From the NCBI RefSeq assembly GCF_910589175.1, contig NZ_CAJURR010000009.1, positions 6,231 to 70,230 of the forward strand: 64,000 nucleotides of DNA, in the 5' to 3' direction. This stretch comes from an uncultured Lactobacillus sp. (GTDB lineage Bacteria; Bacillota; Bacilli; Lactobacillales; Lactobacillaceae). The notes under the pieces were generated by a model that saw nothing but the letters and a program-made list of their open reading frames with translations, was not told the DNA's origin and searched no databases. Below, in pieces: positions 38,950 to 47,476 of this stretch. A program made the translations under genes and the position numbers. Each line of letters opens with the position of its first letter. Positions within the stretch are counted from its first letter, which is position 1.

Positions 38950-39849
38950 TTATAATTTATTACTTATCATGTTATTCCATAATGTTTCCATATCAGTAGG
39001 ATCTGATATTTCAATTTTTTGTCTTTTTTCTGAAAAAGGATCATCAAATTCAAGATAAAAACAATTTAATGCTTGGCGCTTAAAATTATCTTTAATTCCA
39101 TACAATGGATCACCAAACAAAGGATGCCCTAAATATTGCATATGCACCCTAATTTGATGAGTTCGTCCAGTTAAAAGCTGTAATTCTACTAAACTAGCAC
39201 CTCTAACTTGATCTAAAACGCGATATTTTGTGACTGACCGCTGGCCAGCCTTTACTACTCCGCGCTTGACTCCAGTATCTATTTTACCAATTGGTGCATC
39301 AATAATTCCCTGGCTTTGTGTTTCTTCAAAATTTCCATGCACAATTGCATGATATTTCTTAACAAAGTCATTCTTTTCCATCTTACTAAAACGTGCATGC
39401 GCAACTGCGTTTTTTCCTACCAAAACTAATCCAGAGGTATCTCGATCAAGTCTTGTAATAACGTGTGGCTTAAGATCAGTTTGTTTTTGTTGTTGAAAAT
39501 AGTGCAGTAGCCGATTTACTACTGCATCACTATCTTCATAGCGCGATGGAATTGATAATATTCCGGCCTCTTTATTAATAATTAAATAATCTTTTTGTTC
39601 AAAAACGATATTTAGCTTCTTAGAAGAAGGCTTCAACCATTTATTTTCTTTTTCTTCTCCTAAAATAAAAATCACTTCATCTCCAGCATGCAGCAAGTAG
39701 CTAGTATACCGTCGGTGATGATTTACTAAAATCATCCCACCATGATGTTGGCTATTAGTCAAAGCACGTTTAGAAAAACCATTTCTTAACAAAAAACGCC
39801 CCAATCTCTGAGGTGTTTTATTTTCAAATTTTAATTTAAAATATTGCAT
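38950..39849 (-). CDS. yjbO: RluD-family pseudouridine synthase (YjbO)
   Basis: The 299-aa enzyme isomerises uridines in RNA, most likely 23S rRNA. It has an S4-like N-terminal segment (LGRFLLRNGFSKRALTN) and the catalytic motif HVITRLDRDTSGLVLV with the active-site Asp. The GRTHQIRVHMQYLGHPLFGDPLYG block follows. Target positions cannot be read. Its start overlaps the nadK stop by one base (TAATG). Order relQ-nadK-yjbO matches B. subtilis yjbM-yjbN-yjbO. Confidence 0.94.
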   Translation of the reverse strand: MQYFKLKFENKTPQRLGRFLLRNGFSKRALTNSQHHGGMILVNHHRRYTSYLLHAGDEVIFILGEEKENKWLKPSSKKLNIVFEQKDYLIINKEAGILSIPSRYEDSDAVVNRLLHYFQQQKQTDLKPHVITRLDRDTSGLVLVGKNAVAHARFSKMEKNDFVKKYHAIVHGNFEETQSQGIIDAPIGKIDTGVKRGVVKAGQRSVTKYRVLDQVRGASLVELQLLTGRTHQIRVHMQYLGHPLFGDPLYGIKDNFKRQALNCFYLEFDDPFSEKRQKIEISDPTDMETLWNNMISNKL

Positions 39850-40661
39850 TATTGTTTATCTTTAGGTTGGCCGATAAAGGCATCCTCTACACGATTCCAA
39901 AAATGAGTATGTTGATACTTATCAAAGCGAATAACATGTTGAGAAATACGGTACTCAATTTTTTTAATATGTTTGTGATTAAATTCATACCCATCAAATG
40001 TAACTACATAATGATCATCACTACCCGTTTCTGGCTTAATAGTGATCCATTCATCTGGTGCAATTACAATTGGAGATGAGAGCGTTCTAAACACCCGGTT
40101 ATTAATTGAAGCTATTTCAGTCATTTGTAAAGCTTTTAAACGTGGATGAATAACAGCACCACCTAATGACTTACTATAGGCAGTAGAACCTGTAGGGGTA
40201 GAAACACATAAGCCATCCCCCTTAAAACTTTCAAAAAACTGGTCTCGGATGTAAACATCAGCCTTTAAAGTCTTAGAAACTCGTTTAATAGTTGCCTCAT
40301 TTAATGCAAGCAACTTTTTCTTTTCACCTGCTCCAGTAGTAATGATCAATTCCAATAGTGGATAGGAAGCAGAAGATGGTTGCTTCTTAGTCAAATTATC
40401 TACCATTTTGTTAATTTCAAAATTACGCCAATCAGTATAAAAACCTAAGTGCCCAGTATGAACACCGATGAATCGAATTTTATCAACTAGATTTTGGTAT
40501 TTATGAAATCCGGAAATTAATGTTCCATCTCCTCCAACAGTAATTACTACGTCAGGATTTTCAGGATCAATCTCAATTTTTCTAGCATCTAGTAATTTTT
40601 CTAATGCTTTAACTACTGCTAAGGTTTCAACTTTATTATTATAAACGAGTGCGACTTTCAT
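39849..40661 (-). CDS. nadK: NAD kinase
   Basis: Phosphorylates NAD to NADP with ATP or polyphosphate. The 270-aa sequence carries the GGDGT motif (43-47), the NEATIKR motif and the glycine-rich CVSTPTGSTAYSKSLGG segment. It is coupled by TAATG overlaps to relQ upstream and yjbO downstream. Co-expression of NADP supply with an alarmone synthetase is a conserved Firmicutes arrangement. Confidence 0.97.
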   Translation of the reverse strand: MKVALVYNNKVETLAVVKALEKLLDARKIEIDPENPDVVITVGGDGTLISGFHKYQNLVDKIRFIGVHTGHLGFYTDWRNFEINKMVDNLTKKQPSSASYPLLELIITTGAGEKKKLLALNEATIKRVSKTLKADVYIRDQFFESFKGDGLCVSTPTGSTAYSKSLGGAVIHPRLKALQMTEIASINNRVFRTLSSPIVIAPDEWITIKPETGSDDHYVVTFDGYEFNHKHIKKIEYRISQHVIRFDKYQHTHFWNRVEDAFIGQPKDKQ

Positions 40662-41287
40662 TATTGCTCTTTTCCTTTAGATTTAGTAAAAATTCTCTGT
40701 GCTTCCTGCACTTCATCTTTAATTGATGACATTTCTTCATCTAACTTATAAGCAGCTTCAGCTGTTGTCTTAAGTCGCTTAGAAATATCTTCTGGGTACT
40801 TCCCCTGATATTTATAGTTCAGTGTGTGTTCTACTGTTGCCCAGAAATTCATTGCTAAGGTACGAATTTGAATTTCAGCAATTATTTTCTTTGGTCCATC
40901 AGGTAAAAAAACTGAATATTCAATTACCATGTGATAGGATCGATATCCTGATGGTTTAGCATTTTGAATATAGTCTCTTTCCTCAACTACCTGCATATCT
41001 TGCCGTTCATGAATTAGATCAACTACTCGATAAATATCATCGACAAATTGACACATAATTCTAATACCAGCAATATCTTGCATATCATTTTCAATGACCT
41101 CAGGGGCAATAACACGCCGTGTCATTTTCTCTTTAATTGAATCAACTGTTTTAACGCGTCCGACCACGAATTCAATCGGCGAATGCTCACCCTTGTTTAA
41201 AAAACTTTGTCTAAGTGATCGAAATTTAACTTTTAATTCAGAAACAGCCTGTTGATAAGGCCATAAAAATAAATCCCAATCTTTCAT
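40661..41287 (-). CDS. relQ: Small alarmone synthetase RelQ (YjbM)
   Basis: The 208-aa single-domain GTP pyrophosphokinase makes (p)ppGpp without a hydrolase half. RelA/SpoT synthetase motifs are clear: GRVKTVDSIKEKM, DIAGIRIMCQFVDDIYRV, GYRSYHMVIEY and EIQIRTLAMNFWATVEH. The C-terminal helix is typical of the tetrameric RelQ group. It heads the relQ-nadK-yjbO operon, divergent from the CYTH gene yjbK. Confidence 0.96.
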   Translation of the reverse strand: MKDWDLFLWPYQQAVSELKVKFRSLRQSFLNKGEHSPIEFVVGRVKTVDSIKEKMTRRVIAPEVIENDMQDIAGIRIMCQFVDDIYRVVDLIHERQDMQVVEERDYIQNAKPSGYRSYHMVIEYSVFLPDGPKKIIAEIQIRTLAMNFWATVEHTLNYKYQGKYPEDISKRLKTTAEAAYKLDEEMSSIKDEVQEAQRIFTKSKGKEQ

Positions 41288-41364
41288 GTATAAATCCTTT
41301 CCGTTTCAAACAAAATTATTCTACCATATAGAGGGATAACATTAACTAGTGAAAGGATAAAATT

Positions 41365-41988
41365 ATGAGTAAAAATTTAGAAATCGAATCAAAAACTCTA
41401 CTAGATAAAGAAACCTATGAGAAAATGCGTGCAGCTTTTACCGCAAAATCTGATTTTATTCAAAAGAATTATTATTTTGATACACCAGACTTTGATTTAA
41501 AAAATAGTGGTGCTAGCTTAAGAATCAGAATTCTTGTTGATCATGCAGAACAAACTATTAAAGTTAAAGAAACTAATCCTAAGGAAAAGAAATATAGTGA
41601 ACGAGTTGAAATTAATGATTTACTATCTGTAGCACAAGCTGAACAAATGACTCAAAGTTCATATGAAGGTACCTTCTTTTTATTTGGAGGGGATGTTGGT
41701 GATTACCTCCAAAAGCATTATTCCAATGAAGCAATTCACTCTTTGAAATTAATTTCCTGGAGTCAAACTCGAAGAATACTAGCTAACGGTCCAGAAAACT
41801 GTGAATTGACTTTAGATTTAACAGAATTTCCAGATGGATACTATGACTTTGAATTAGAAATTGAAAATGACGATCCTGATATTATTAAAAAGGTACTTTC
41901 TCAATTAGAAAAGCAATTTAATTTTACAGTTAATAAGGAAAATACTAATCAAAGTAAAGTACAACGTGCTTGGGAACATAAAAAATAA
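41365..41988 (+). CDS. yjbK: CYTH-domain protein (YjbK), putative triphosphatase
   Basis: A 207-aa CYTH/triphosphate-tunnel protein with the signature ExExK near its start (LEIESK, Glu6, Glu8, Lys10), paired with further acidic and basic strand residues (ASLRIRIL, TIKVKET, YDFELEIEND). Family members hydrolyse tripolyphosphate or organic triphosphates; this substrate is unknown. It diverges from relQ and is followed 70 bases later by the YjbH-like gene, the B. subtilis neighbourhood. Confidence 0.9.
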   Translation: MSKNLEIESKTLLDKETYEKMRAAFTAKSDFIQKNYYFDTPDFDLKNSGASLRIRILVDHAEQTIKVKETNPKEKKYSERVEINDLLSVAQAEQMTQSSYEGTFFLFGGDVGDYLQKHYSNEAIHSLKLISWSQTRRILANGPENCELTLDLTEFPDGYYDFELEIENDDPDIIKKVLSQLEKQFNFTVNKENTNQSKVQRAWEHKK

Positions 41989-42058
41989 AACAAATTTTTT
42001 TCCATTTCATTCATTTTCTGATACAGTATTCATGAACTTGGATGGAGGAAATAACAAA

Positions 42059-42664
42059 ATGTTTGAAATATTTTTCTTTGTTAATCCAATTGGGATTAAC
42101 TGTTATCAAAATGAGCAGGAAATAATCGCTGCAGTCAGTGGTTACAATCAAAATATTTCTTACCACTTTATTCCCATGACTACGATGAACACAATTCGTA
42201 ACGATATCAAAGCTAGACATCTTTCTTCAAATAATGTCGAAGTTTTCAACACTTTTAGTCAAAGTGCTTACAACGCCACTAAAGATTATCACACCTTAAA
42301 ATTAATTGTCGGCAATAAAAAGGCTAGACAATATATCATTAATTTGCAGCATGCGATTAATGATATGAATAAAACTTATTCTCCAGAGCTCGTTGATGAG
42401 ATTCTAAATTCTTTAGATGTTTCAATAAAAAACTTCAAAAAAAATCGAGAATCAAACTACATAAAGCTTTCAATGGATAAAGATTTAAAACTCGCTGACG
42501 ACTTAAATGTTGTCACTACTCCTACAACCATCATTTTTAACTACGATGATGACCGAGGAGATTCTGGTATGATGATCGAAGGCTGTACAAATCGTGAAGA
42601 AATTGAGTCTGCAATCGCTGGGGATAAACAGACTAGTAGTGATAATAGTTTACGCTTGTTATAA
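42059..42664 (+). CDS. yjbH: YjbH/DsbA-like thioredoxin-fold protein, likely Spx adaptor
   Basis: The 201-aa protein has a thioredoxin-like start (FEIFFFVNPIGINCYQNEQE) and a later cis-Pro region (VVTTPTTIIFNYD). In B. subtilis YjbH delivers Spx to ClpXP; here spxA, mecA and coiA are the next genes. The position of the CxxC motif reads GINC, so the first cysteine is missing and disulfide chemistry is unlikely. I start at the ATG at 42059 (GGAGGAAAT upstream), 31 codons inside a longer open frame. Adaptor function is inferred from synteny. Confidence 0.8.
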   Translation: MFEIFFFVNPIGINCYQNEQEIIAAVSGYNQNISYHFIPMTTMNTIRNDIKARHLSSNNVEVFNTFSQSAYNATKDYHTLKLIVGNKKARQYIINLQHAINDMNKTYSPELVDEILNSLDVSIKNFKKNRESNYIKLSMDKDLKLADDLNVVTTPTTIIFNYDDDRGDSGMMIEGCTNREEIESAIAGDKQTSSDNSLRLL

Positions 42665-42669
42665 TTCAA

Positions 42670-43551
42670 TTAGGCTAGATGATTTTTTGAATCATCTAGC
42701 TTTTTTTGTAGATAAGTTATTATTGGACTCTTTTCCTTAGGCCCTCTCAATTCTAAAAATAATTCGTTAGGTATATCTTCTATTGAAGAATGCAATTGGT
42801 ATAACAAAGAAGCAACCTCTAACCCTAATTTACTTTTCTGGGTAAGTTGTTTCTGCAAATATATTTTTTGATCTTTAATAGAAGAGGATTTTATATTTTG
42901 CTTATTAGCTGGAACAAAAGTAAATAACTTTGCAATTCCTTTCTCATCTAAAGAAAACTGTTTTATCTCATAACTTATTTCCGAACTAAGTGCAGCCCTC
43001 AAAATATTATATTTTAATGTAATTACACAACTAAATGGATTAATTTCTAAATAATACCAGTGCCAGTGCGAACTATACCTTAAAAAGATTTCTTTTGAGC
43101 AATTAATTTTATTTTTTAAATAGTGCCTTTTACCAACAATCCAAATATCTTTTATGGATAATTTTTCATATAAACTATGACGATGATTAAACTCTTTTTC
43201 ACTTAAAGGTGCGCATTGCACTTCAAAAGCTAATTTATTTTCTACTAATACATCAGCTCTCAATTGTTGATCGAATAAAGGAACCTCAACTTCTGCATTA
43301 ATTCCATTTGCTTTTAGTGCAGTACATAAAAGTTGCTTAGATTGATAATGTTCTTCCTTTTCTCCTGTTCCTTTTACTTGATAAAAATGTTTAAAAAATG
43401 GTAGTTTTTCTTCTGATATAATCAAAATCATTCGTTTTCTACAAGACGGACAAGTATAGTAATCTTGATTCAATTTCTTAAAACCGTTATTAACTTGTTC
43501 TGCTTCGTTGATTGCTAAGACTAATTTTTTATTTAAAATAGCCGCATACAT
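42670..43551 (-). CDS. coiA: CoiA-like competence protein
   Basis: The 293-aa protein has the CoiA marks: an N-terminal YYTCPSC..RM zinc-like region, then a nuclease-like domain with LRADVLVENKLAFEVQCAP (acidic metal ligands and QxK-type motif). CoiA helps process incoming DNA for recombination in competent streptococci. The ATG at 43551 is preferred over a TTG at 43563. The 3' end is shared with the convergent yjbH terminator. With comFA, comFC and recA it suggests retained competence genes. Confidence 0.88.
   Translation of the reverse strand: MYAAILNKKLVLAINEAEQVNNGFKKLNQDYYTCPSCRKRMILIISEEKLPFFKHFYQVKGTGEKEEHYQSKQLLCTALKANGINAEVEVPLFDQQLRADVLVENKLAFEVQCAPLSEKEFNHRHSLYEKLSIKDIWIVGKRHYLKNKINCSKEIFLRYSSHWHWYYLEINPFSCVITLKYNILRAALSSEISYEIKQFSLDEKGIAKLFTFVPANKQNIKSSSIKDQKIYLQKQLTQKSKLGLEVASLLYQLHSSIEDIPNELFLELRGPKEKSPIITYLQKKLDDSKNHLA
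42674..42707 (+). terminator. yjbH terminator, inside the coiA 3' end
   Basis: GCTAGATGATT / AATCATCTAGC hairpin then seven T on the plus strand. The stem is also the last codons of coiA on the other strand. Confidence 0.88.
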
Positions 43552-43575
43552 TTTATCGCCCAATATTATATACGC

Positions 43576-43608
43576 AAAAAAGAGAGATGATTTTTTTCAT
43601 CTCCCTTT
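43576..43608 (-). terminator. mecA terminator
   Basis: AAGGGAGATGA pairs with TCATCTCTCTT, followed by TTTTTT on the minus strand, between mecA and coiA. Confidence 0.85.
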
Positions 43609-43609
43609 T

Positions 43610-44266
43610 TTAATCGAAATATTCTCTTATATTCCCTAGTGCATCTTGGCCAATTAAGCACTTAGCATTTTTCTTTATTCTTTGGAATTGTTTTTCAGTC
43701 ATTCCAGTTCCATATTCATTAGCAATTACCCAAGTATCTTCGGGTTTCAATTCTACATAATTATCATCTAAATAGGCTAAATCTAAATAGTATTCATGAT
43801 GATAGGTATATAAACTGGAGGCTAATCCTTCAACCTTTAAAGCATCGGCTAAGGCTGCAACTAAATCAATACTATCCAGCTTAAAGATGCGACGATTATC
43901 ACTGACTAATTTTTCATGATCATCATTAATTTCAGTTTTGCGTTGATCGTCATCTTCGCCAGCTCCTAGTCCCTTTAAAAGATCTCGTAATTGATCATTC
44001 GGATTGTTACTACTATCATCATCACTATCAGGTACTTTTGAAATAAGTAATTCTAATCCAGAACTACTTGGCATAACCTGAAACGTAACGGGATCTCCTT
44101 TAGCAAAAGTATGATCTGTGTCGACTTCACTTAAAATTTGATAGAAGAAATGTTGAATTTGACTTTTGTTTCCTAACAAGTCGAGCATTGTTATTCCGCG
44201 TTCTTTAAGTTCATCTGCGTCCATTGTTACACGAATGGTATTTTCACTTATTCTGTGTACTTCCAC
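43610..44266 (-). CDS. mecA: Adaptor protein MecA
   Basis: MecA hands substrates such as ComK or ComX to a Clp ATPase (ClpC where present). The 218-aa protein has the N-terminal substrate-binding segment (EVHRISENTIRVTMDADELKERGI), a charged low-complexity linker (about 90-125, DDDQRKTEINDD) and a C-terminal Clp-binding domain ending ECLIG-like (AKCLIGQDALGNIREYF). It starts with GTG, nine bases after CGAGG. Neighbours spxA and coiA match B. subtilis. The only HSP100 ATPase visible here is ClpE. Confidence 0.93.
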   Translation of the reverse strand: MEVHRISENTIRVTMDADELKERGITMLDLLGNKSQIQHFFYQILSEVDTDHTFAKGDPVTFQVMPSSSGLELLISKVPDSDDDSSNNPNDQLRDLLKGLGAGEDDDQRKTEINDDHEKLVSDNRRIFKLDSIDLVAALADALKVEGLASSLYTYHHEYYLDLAYLDDNYVELKPEDTWVIANEYGTGMTEKQFQRIKKNAKCLIGQDALGNIREYFD

Positions 44267-44322
44267 TTATTATCACCTCGAAGTCTCTATCTTTAATACA
44301 TTGTAACCTATTTTCCTACTCA

Positions 44323-44357
44323 TATAAAAACGCTAGCTTAAAAAAGCTAACGTTTTT
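44323..44357 (-). terminator. spxA terminator
   Basis: AAAAACGTTAGCTT and AAGCTAGCGTTTTT near-perfect stem with a T-run on the minus strand between spxA and mecA. Confidence 0.85.
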
Positions 44358-44368
44358 ACAATTTTTAA

Positions 44369-44770
44369 TTACAAATCAGCAGTCATTGCTTGGATCTCTT
44401 CAAGTTCTAAGCGACGAACTTTACGAGGAAGAAATCTTCTAATTTCATCTTCGTTGTAGCCTACCTGTAAACGTCTGTCATCCATAATGATTGGCCGTCT
44501 TAATAGGCTAGGATTCTTTTCAACAAGATCAATTAGTTGATCAATTGATAAATCATCTAAATTAATCTTTAAGTTTTGGAAAGTACGAGAACGAGTAGAA
44601 ATAATTTCTTCTGTGCCGTTTTCAGTCATTCGTAAAACTTGCATGATTTCCTCTTTATTTAGTGGATTGGCGAAAATATTTCTTTCCTTAAATGAAATAT
44701 CGTGTTCCTTCAACCATGCTTTAGCTTTACGACATGAAGTACAACTTGGTGATGTATATAAATTTAACAC
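44369..44770 (-). CDS. spxA: Spx thiol-stress transcription regulator
   Basis: ArsC-fold protein that binds the RNA polymerase alpha C-terminal domain and redirects transcription during disulfide stress. The 133-aa sequence has the redox switch CTSC (Cys10, Cys13), Gly52, which is needed for alpha contact in B. subtilis, and the RRPI segment (91-94). A GTG start with GGAG upstream is used. Full length; the YjbH-like, MecA and ClpE genes nearby form its likely turnover circuit. Confidence 0.95.
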   Translation of the reverse strand: MLNLYTSPSCTSCRKAKAWLKEHDISFKERNIFANPLNKEEIMQVLRMTENGTEEIISTRSRTFQNLKINLDDLSIDQLIDLVEKNPSLLRRPIIMDDRRLQVGYNEDEIRRFLPRKVRRLELEEIQAMTADL

Positions 44771-44933
44771 TTAACTCCACACTCCTTTGCGTGTAGAAAA
44801 ATAACTACTGTTTCACTTACATAAGACATTGTATCACAAATACTTGTCTTTTATAAGTTGTAATCATATTTCTTTTATTAGCTTACATAATATACTTTAG
44901 CAACAAATATTGAAGTTTGTGTGAAGTTCTAAC

Positions 44934-44961
44934 AAAAAAAGAGTACTTTTAGTACTCTTTT
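44934..44961 (-). terminator. ptsI terminator
   Basis: AAAGAGTAC / GTACTCTTT hairpin followed by a T-run on the minus strand directly after ptsI. Confidence 0.88.
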
Positions 44962-44963
44962 TT

Positions 44964-46703
44964 CTAATCAAGAATATTAAGTTTCTTCATAGTTTCTTCA
45001 ACTAATTTCTTGTTTTCATCAGCAGTTTCTGAAACAAAACAAGCTTTATTTGCTAATTCTTTAATATCGTCAGTATTGATCTTCTTCATCAAACTTCTGA
45101 TACGTAAGATTGAAGTTGCACTCATTGAATATTCATCAAGTCCCATTGACAAAAGGATTGGGAACATAATGTCATCACCAGCAGCTTCACCACACATACC
45201 ACACCAAATACCGTTTTCATGAGCACCATCAATAGTATGCTTAATCAAACGTAAAACAGATGGGTTGTATGGTTGGTAAAGATAAGAAACGTTATCATTA
45301 CCACGATCAGCAGCCATAGTGTATTGGATTAAGTCGTTAGTTCCAATTGAGAAGAAATCAACTTCTTTAGCAAATTGATCAGCTAATACAGCAGCAGCTG
45401 GAACTTCGATCATCATACCAACTTGTAAGTCGTCACCGATCTTAACGCCTTCTTTGGCAAGTTTATCTTTTTCTTCAGCTAAGATTTGCTTTGCTTCACG
45501 TAATTCTGCCAAAGTACCAATCATTGGGAACATAATTCCTAATGGACCATATGCAGATGCACGAAGTAAAGCTCTTAATTGAGTTCTAAAGATATCCTTG
45601 TATTGCATTGAAAGACGGATAGCACGAACACCTAAGAATGGGTTCATTTCTTCTGGAAGATCCCAGTAGTCTAAGTGCTTGTCTCCACCAATATCACAAG
45701 TTCTAATGATAGTTTGCTTACCATCCATGTCTTCGATAACTTTCTTGTAAGCATCAAATTGAGCTTCTTCAGATGGGAAGTCCTTTGAATCCATGTATAA
45801 GAATTCAGTTCTGTACAAACCAATTGTTTCAGCACCGTTTTCTTTTACACCCTTCATATCATTAGGAGTACCAATATTAGCAGCGATAATGAACTTCTTG
45901 CCATTTGCAGTTACAGATGGTTCATTCTTTAGCTTCTTCCATTCTTCCTTTTGCTTAGCGAAGGCTTCACCCTTCTTAGTGTATTCTTCGATTTGAGCAT
46001 CAGTTGGATTAATGATCGCATCGCCGTCTAAACCATCGGCAATAAGCATATCGCCATCTTTAACATCTTTAGTAATAGTTTCAGTACCAACAACAGCTGG
46101 AATTTCCAATGAACGAGCCATGATTGCTGAGTGAGCAGTTCTACCACCAACATCAGTTACAAATCCCTTAACGTACTTCTTGTTAAGTTGAGCTGTATCA
46201 CTTGGTGTTAAATCGTAGGCTACTACTACAACTTCATGGTCAATAGCTGCAGGATCTGGTAATTTCTTACCAAGAAGATGTGCCATAAGACGCTTTGAAA
46301 CATCGCGTACGTCAGCTGCACGTTCTTGCATATATGCATTGTCAGTCATGCCTTCAAAAATAGTAATAAATTTTTGAGCAGTTTCATCTAATGCAGCTTC
46401 AGCATTAATTTTTTGATCTTTGATTTCTTTTTCAATGGCCCCAGTAAATTCTGGGTCGCTTAAGAATAGAAGGTGAGCATCAAAAACTTGTGCTTCTTCT
46501 GCTCCTAAACTTTCCTTAGCTTTATCACGAACTTTTTCAAGTTCTTTAGTTGATTCTTCAACAACTTTTTTAAAGCGAGCTACTTCAGCATCAACATCGC
46601 TAACTGAGGTTTTAGAAAACGAAAGGTCAGGTTCTACCAAAAGGTAGGCTGGTGCAACTGCAATACCATCACTGGCTGCAATTCCCTTTAAAGTTTTCGA
46701 CAT
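44964..46703 (-). CDS. ptsI: PTS enzyme I (phosphoenolpyruvate--protein phosphotransferase)
   Basis: Takes phosphate from PEP and passes it to HPr His15, powering all PTS sugar uptake. The 579-aa protein has the active histidine in [13 protein letters not shown] (His191), the PEP-binding block DGDAIINPT and [10 protein letters not shown]. Near the end lies [20 protein letters not shown], with the CGMCGEAA cysteine. Its ATG overlaps the ptsH stop by one base (TAATG). Length and motifs are normal. Confidence 0.98.
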   Translation of the reverse strand: MSKTLKGIAASDGIAVAPAYLLVEPDLSFSKTSVSDVDAEVARFKKVVEESTKELEKVRDKAKESLGAEEAQVFDAHLLFLSDPEFTGAIEKEIKDQKINAEAALDETAQKFITIFEGMTDNAYMQERAADVRDVSKRLMAHLLGKKLPDPAAIDHEVVVVAYDLTPSDTAQLNKKYVKGFVTDVGGRTAHSAIMARSLEIPAVVGTETITKDVKDGDMLIADGLDGDAIINPTDAQIEEYTKKGEAFAKQKEEWKKLKNEPSVTANGKKFIIAANIGTPNDMKGVKENGAETIGLYRTEFLYMDSKDFPSEEAQFDAYKKVIEDMDGKQTIIRTCDIGGDKHLDYWDLPEEMNPFLGVRAIRLSMQYKDIFRTQLRALLRASAYGPLGIMFPMIGTLAELREAKQILAEEKDKLAKEGVKIGDDLQVGMMIEVPAAAVLADQFAKEVDFFSIGTNDLIQYTMAADRGNDNVSYLYQPYNPSVLRLIKHTIDGAHENGIWCGMCGEAAGDDIMFPILLSMGLDEYSMSATSILRIRSLMKKINTDDIKELANKACFVSETADENKKLVEETMKKLNILD

Positions 46704-46969
46704 TATTCAGCTAAACCTTCCTTTTTCATAGTGTCAGCAATAGCTTCAATTGCTTCTTTAGCGTCGTCACCATCAGCAGTAATAGTTACATCTGCACCTT
46801 GGCCAACACCTAAAGACATAACACCCATGATTGACTTCAAGTTTACTGATTTACCATTGTATTCCAAGTTAATATCTGAGTTAAACTTAGAAGCAGCTTG
46901 TACCAACAAAGTAGCTGGACGAGCATGAATACCAGTTTCAGCAATAATATGAAATTCGCGTTTTTCCAT
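46703..46969 (-). CDS. ptsH: Phosphocarrier protein HPr
   Basis: The 88-aa HPr carries phosphate from enzyme I at His15 (GIHARPAT) to sugar-specific EIIA proteins. Ser46 ([12 protein letters not shown]) is the target of HprK, whose gene is at 12077-13036; Ser-phosphorylated HPr is the CcpA corepressor. It precedes ptsI with TAATG coupling. A cre-like palindrome lies about 95 bases upstream of the start. AAAGGAG precedes the ATG. Confidence 0.98.
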   Translation of the reverse strand: MEKREFHIIAETGIHARPATLLVQAASKFNSDINLEYNGKSVNLKSIMGVMSLGVGQGADVTITADGDDAKEAIEAIADTMKKEGLAE

Positions 46970-47063
46970 TTTAAATTATCTCCTTTAAAATCAAAAATAA
47001 TCGGGAGTTTTATACCCACTCGTTTATTAGGTTATCATGTTTTCTAAATGAAAACAACACAAA

Positions 47064-47077
47064 TGTAAATGTTTACA
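47064..47077. promoter_or_regulatory. cre-like palindrome upstream of ptsHI
   Basis: TGTAAATGTTTACA differs from TGWAANCGNTNWCA only at the central C. The TGTAAA/TTTACA arms are perfect. It lies between the small ORF at 47089 and ptsH, so could mediate carbon control of ptsHI. Confidence 0.5.
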
Positions 47078-47088
47078 TTATAAAGTAC

Positions 47089-47271
47089 TTAATTTTCATT
47101 ATCAGATAAGGTATAAATTATATCCCCACCTCTTTGAGCAATCCCAGTTATACTCTGTCTCTTCCCATAGCTTCTAAGAGCCAATTGGAATTGAAAAGCA
47201 TCTTTGGGACTAACCCTATATTCTTTCAATTCACCGCTTATGAGTTTATCTAATATTTCTTTATAATCCAT
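47089..47271 (-). CDS. Small conserved-looking protein of unknown function (60 aa)
   Basis: A 60-aa basic/acidic soluble peptide (MDYKEILDKLISGELKEYRVSP...) with predicted helix-then-strand character and no membrane segment. It has AAGGAGAAA before its ATG and codon use like its neighbours, so it is probably real. It is divergent from clpE and upstream of ptsHI on the same strand. I do not recognise a family. Confidence 0.65.
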   Translation of the reverse strand: MDYKEILDKLISGELKEYRVSPKDAFQFQLALRSYGKRQSITGIAQRGGDIIYTLSDNEN

Positions 47272-47367
47272 TTCTTATATTTTTTCTCCTTAAAGTTTCT
47301 ATATTTTTATAAAAATCTATTCTTTTTCATATTATATCAATTTTCTATAAAAATCTGGGTTTACCAC

Positions 47368-47396
47368 TTGCAATTAGTAAGTATCCGTACTATGAT
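47368..47396 (+). promoter_or_regulatory. clpE promoter
   Basis: TTGCAA (47368-47373), 17-base spacer, TATGAT (47391-47396). Expected start about 47403, immediately before the CIRCE element. Confidence 0.85.
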
Positions 47397-47405
47397 ATTA
47401 GCAAG

Positions 47406-47432
47406 TTAGCACTCACATATTAAGAGTGCTAA
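47406..47432. promoter_or_regulatory. CIRCE operator (HrcA) of clpE
   Basis: TTAGCACTC, nine bases, GAGTGCTAA: a perfect match to the CIRCE inverted repeat, placed at the transcription start. I see no CtsR heptad repeat nearby. HrcA should repress clpE until heat or misfolding stress. Confidence 0.95.
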
Positions 47433-47476
47433 AATAAAAATATAGCCTGAATATTATAAGAAAGGCGGAAATATTA

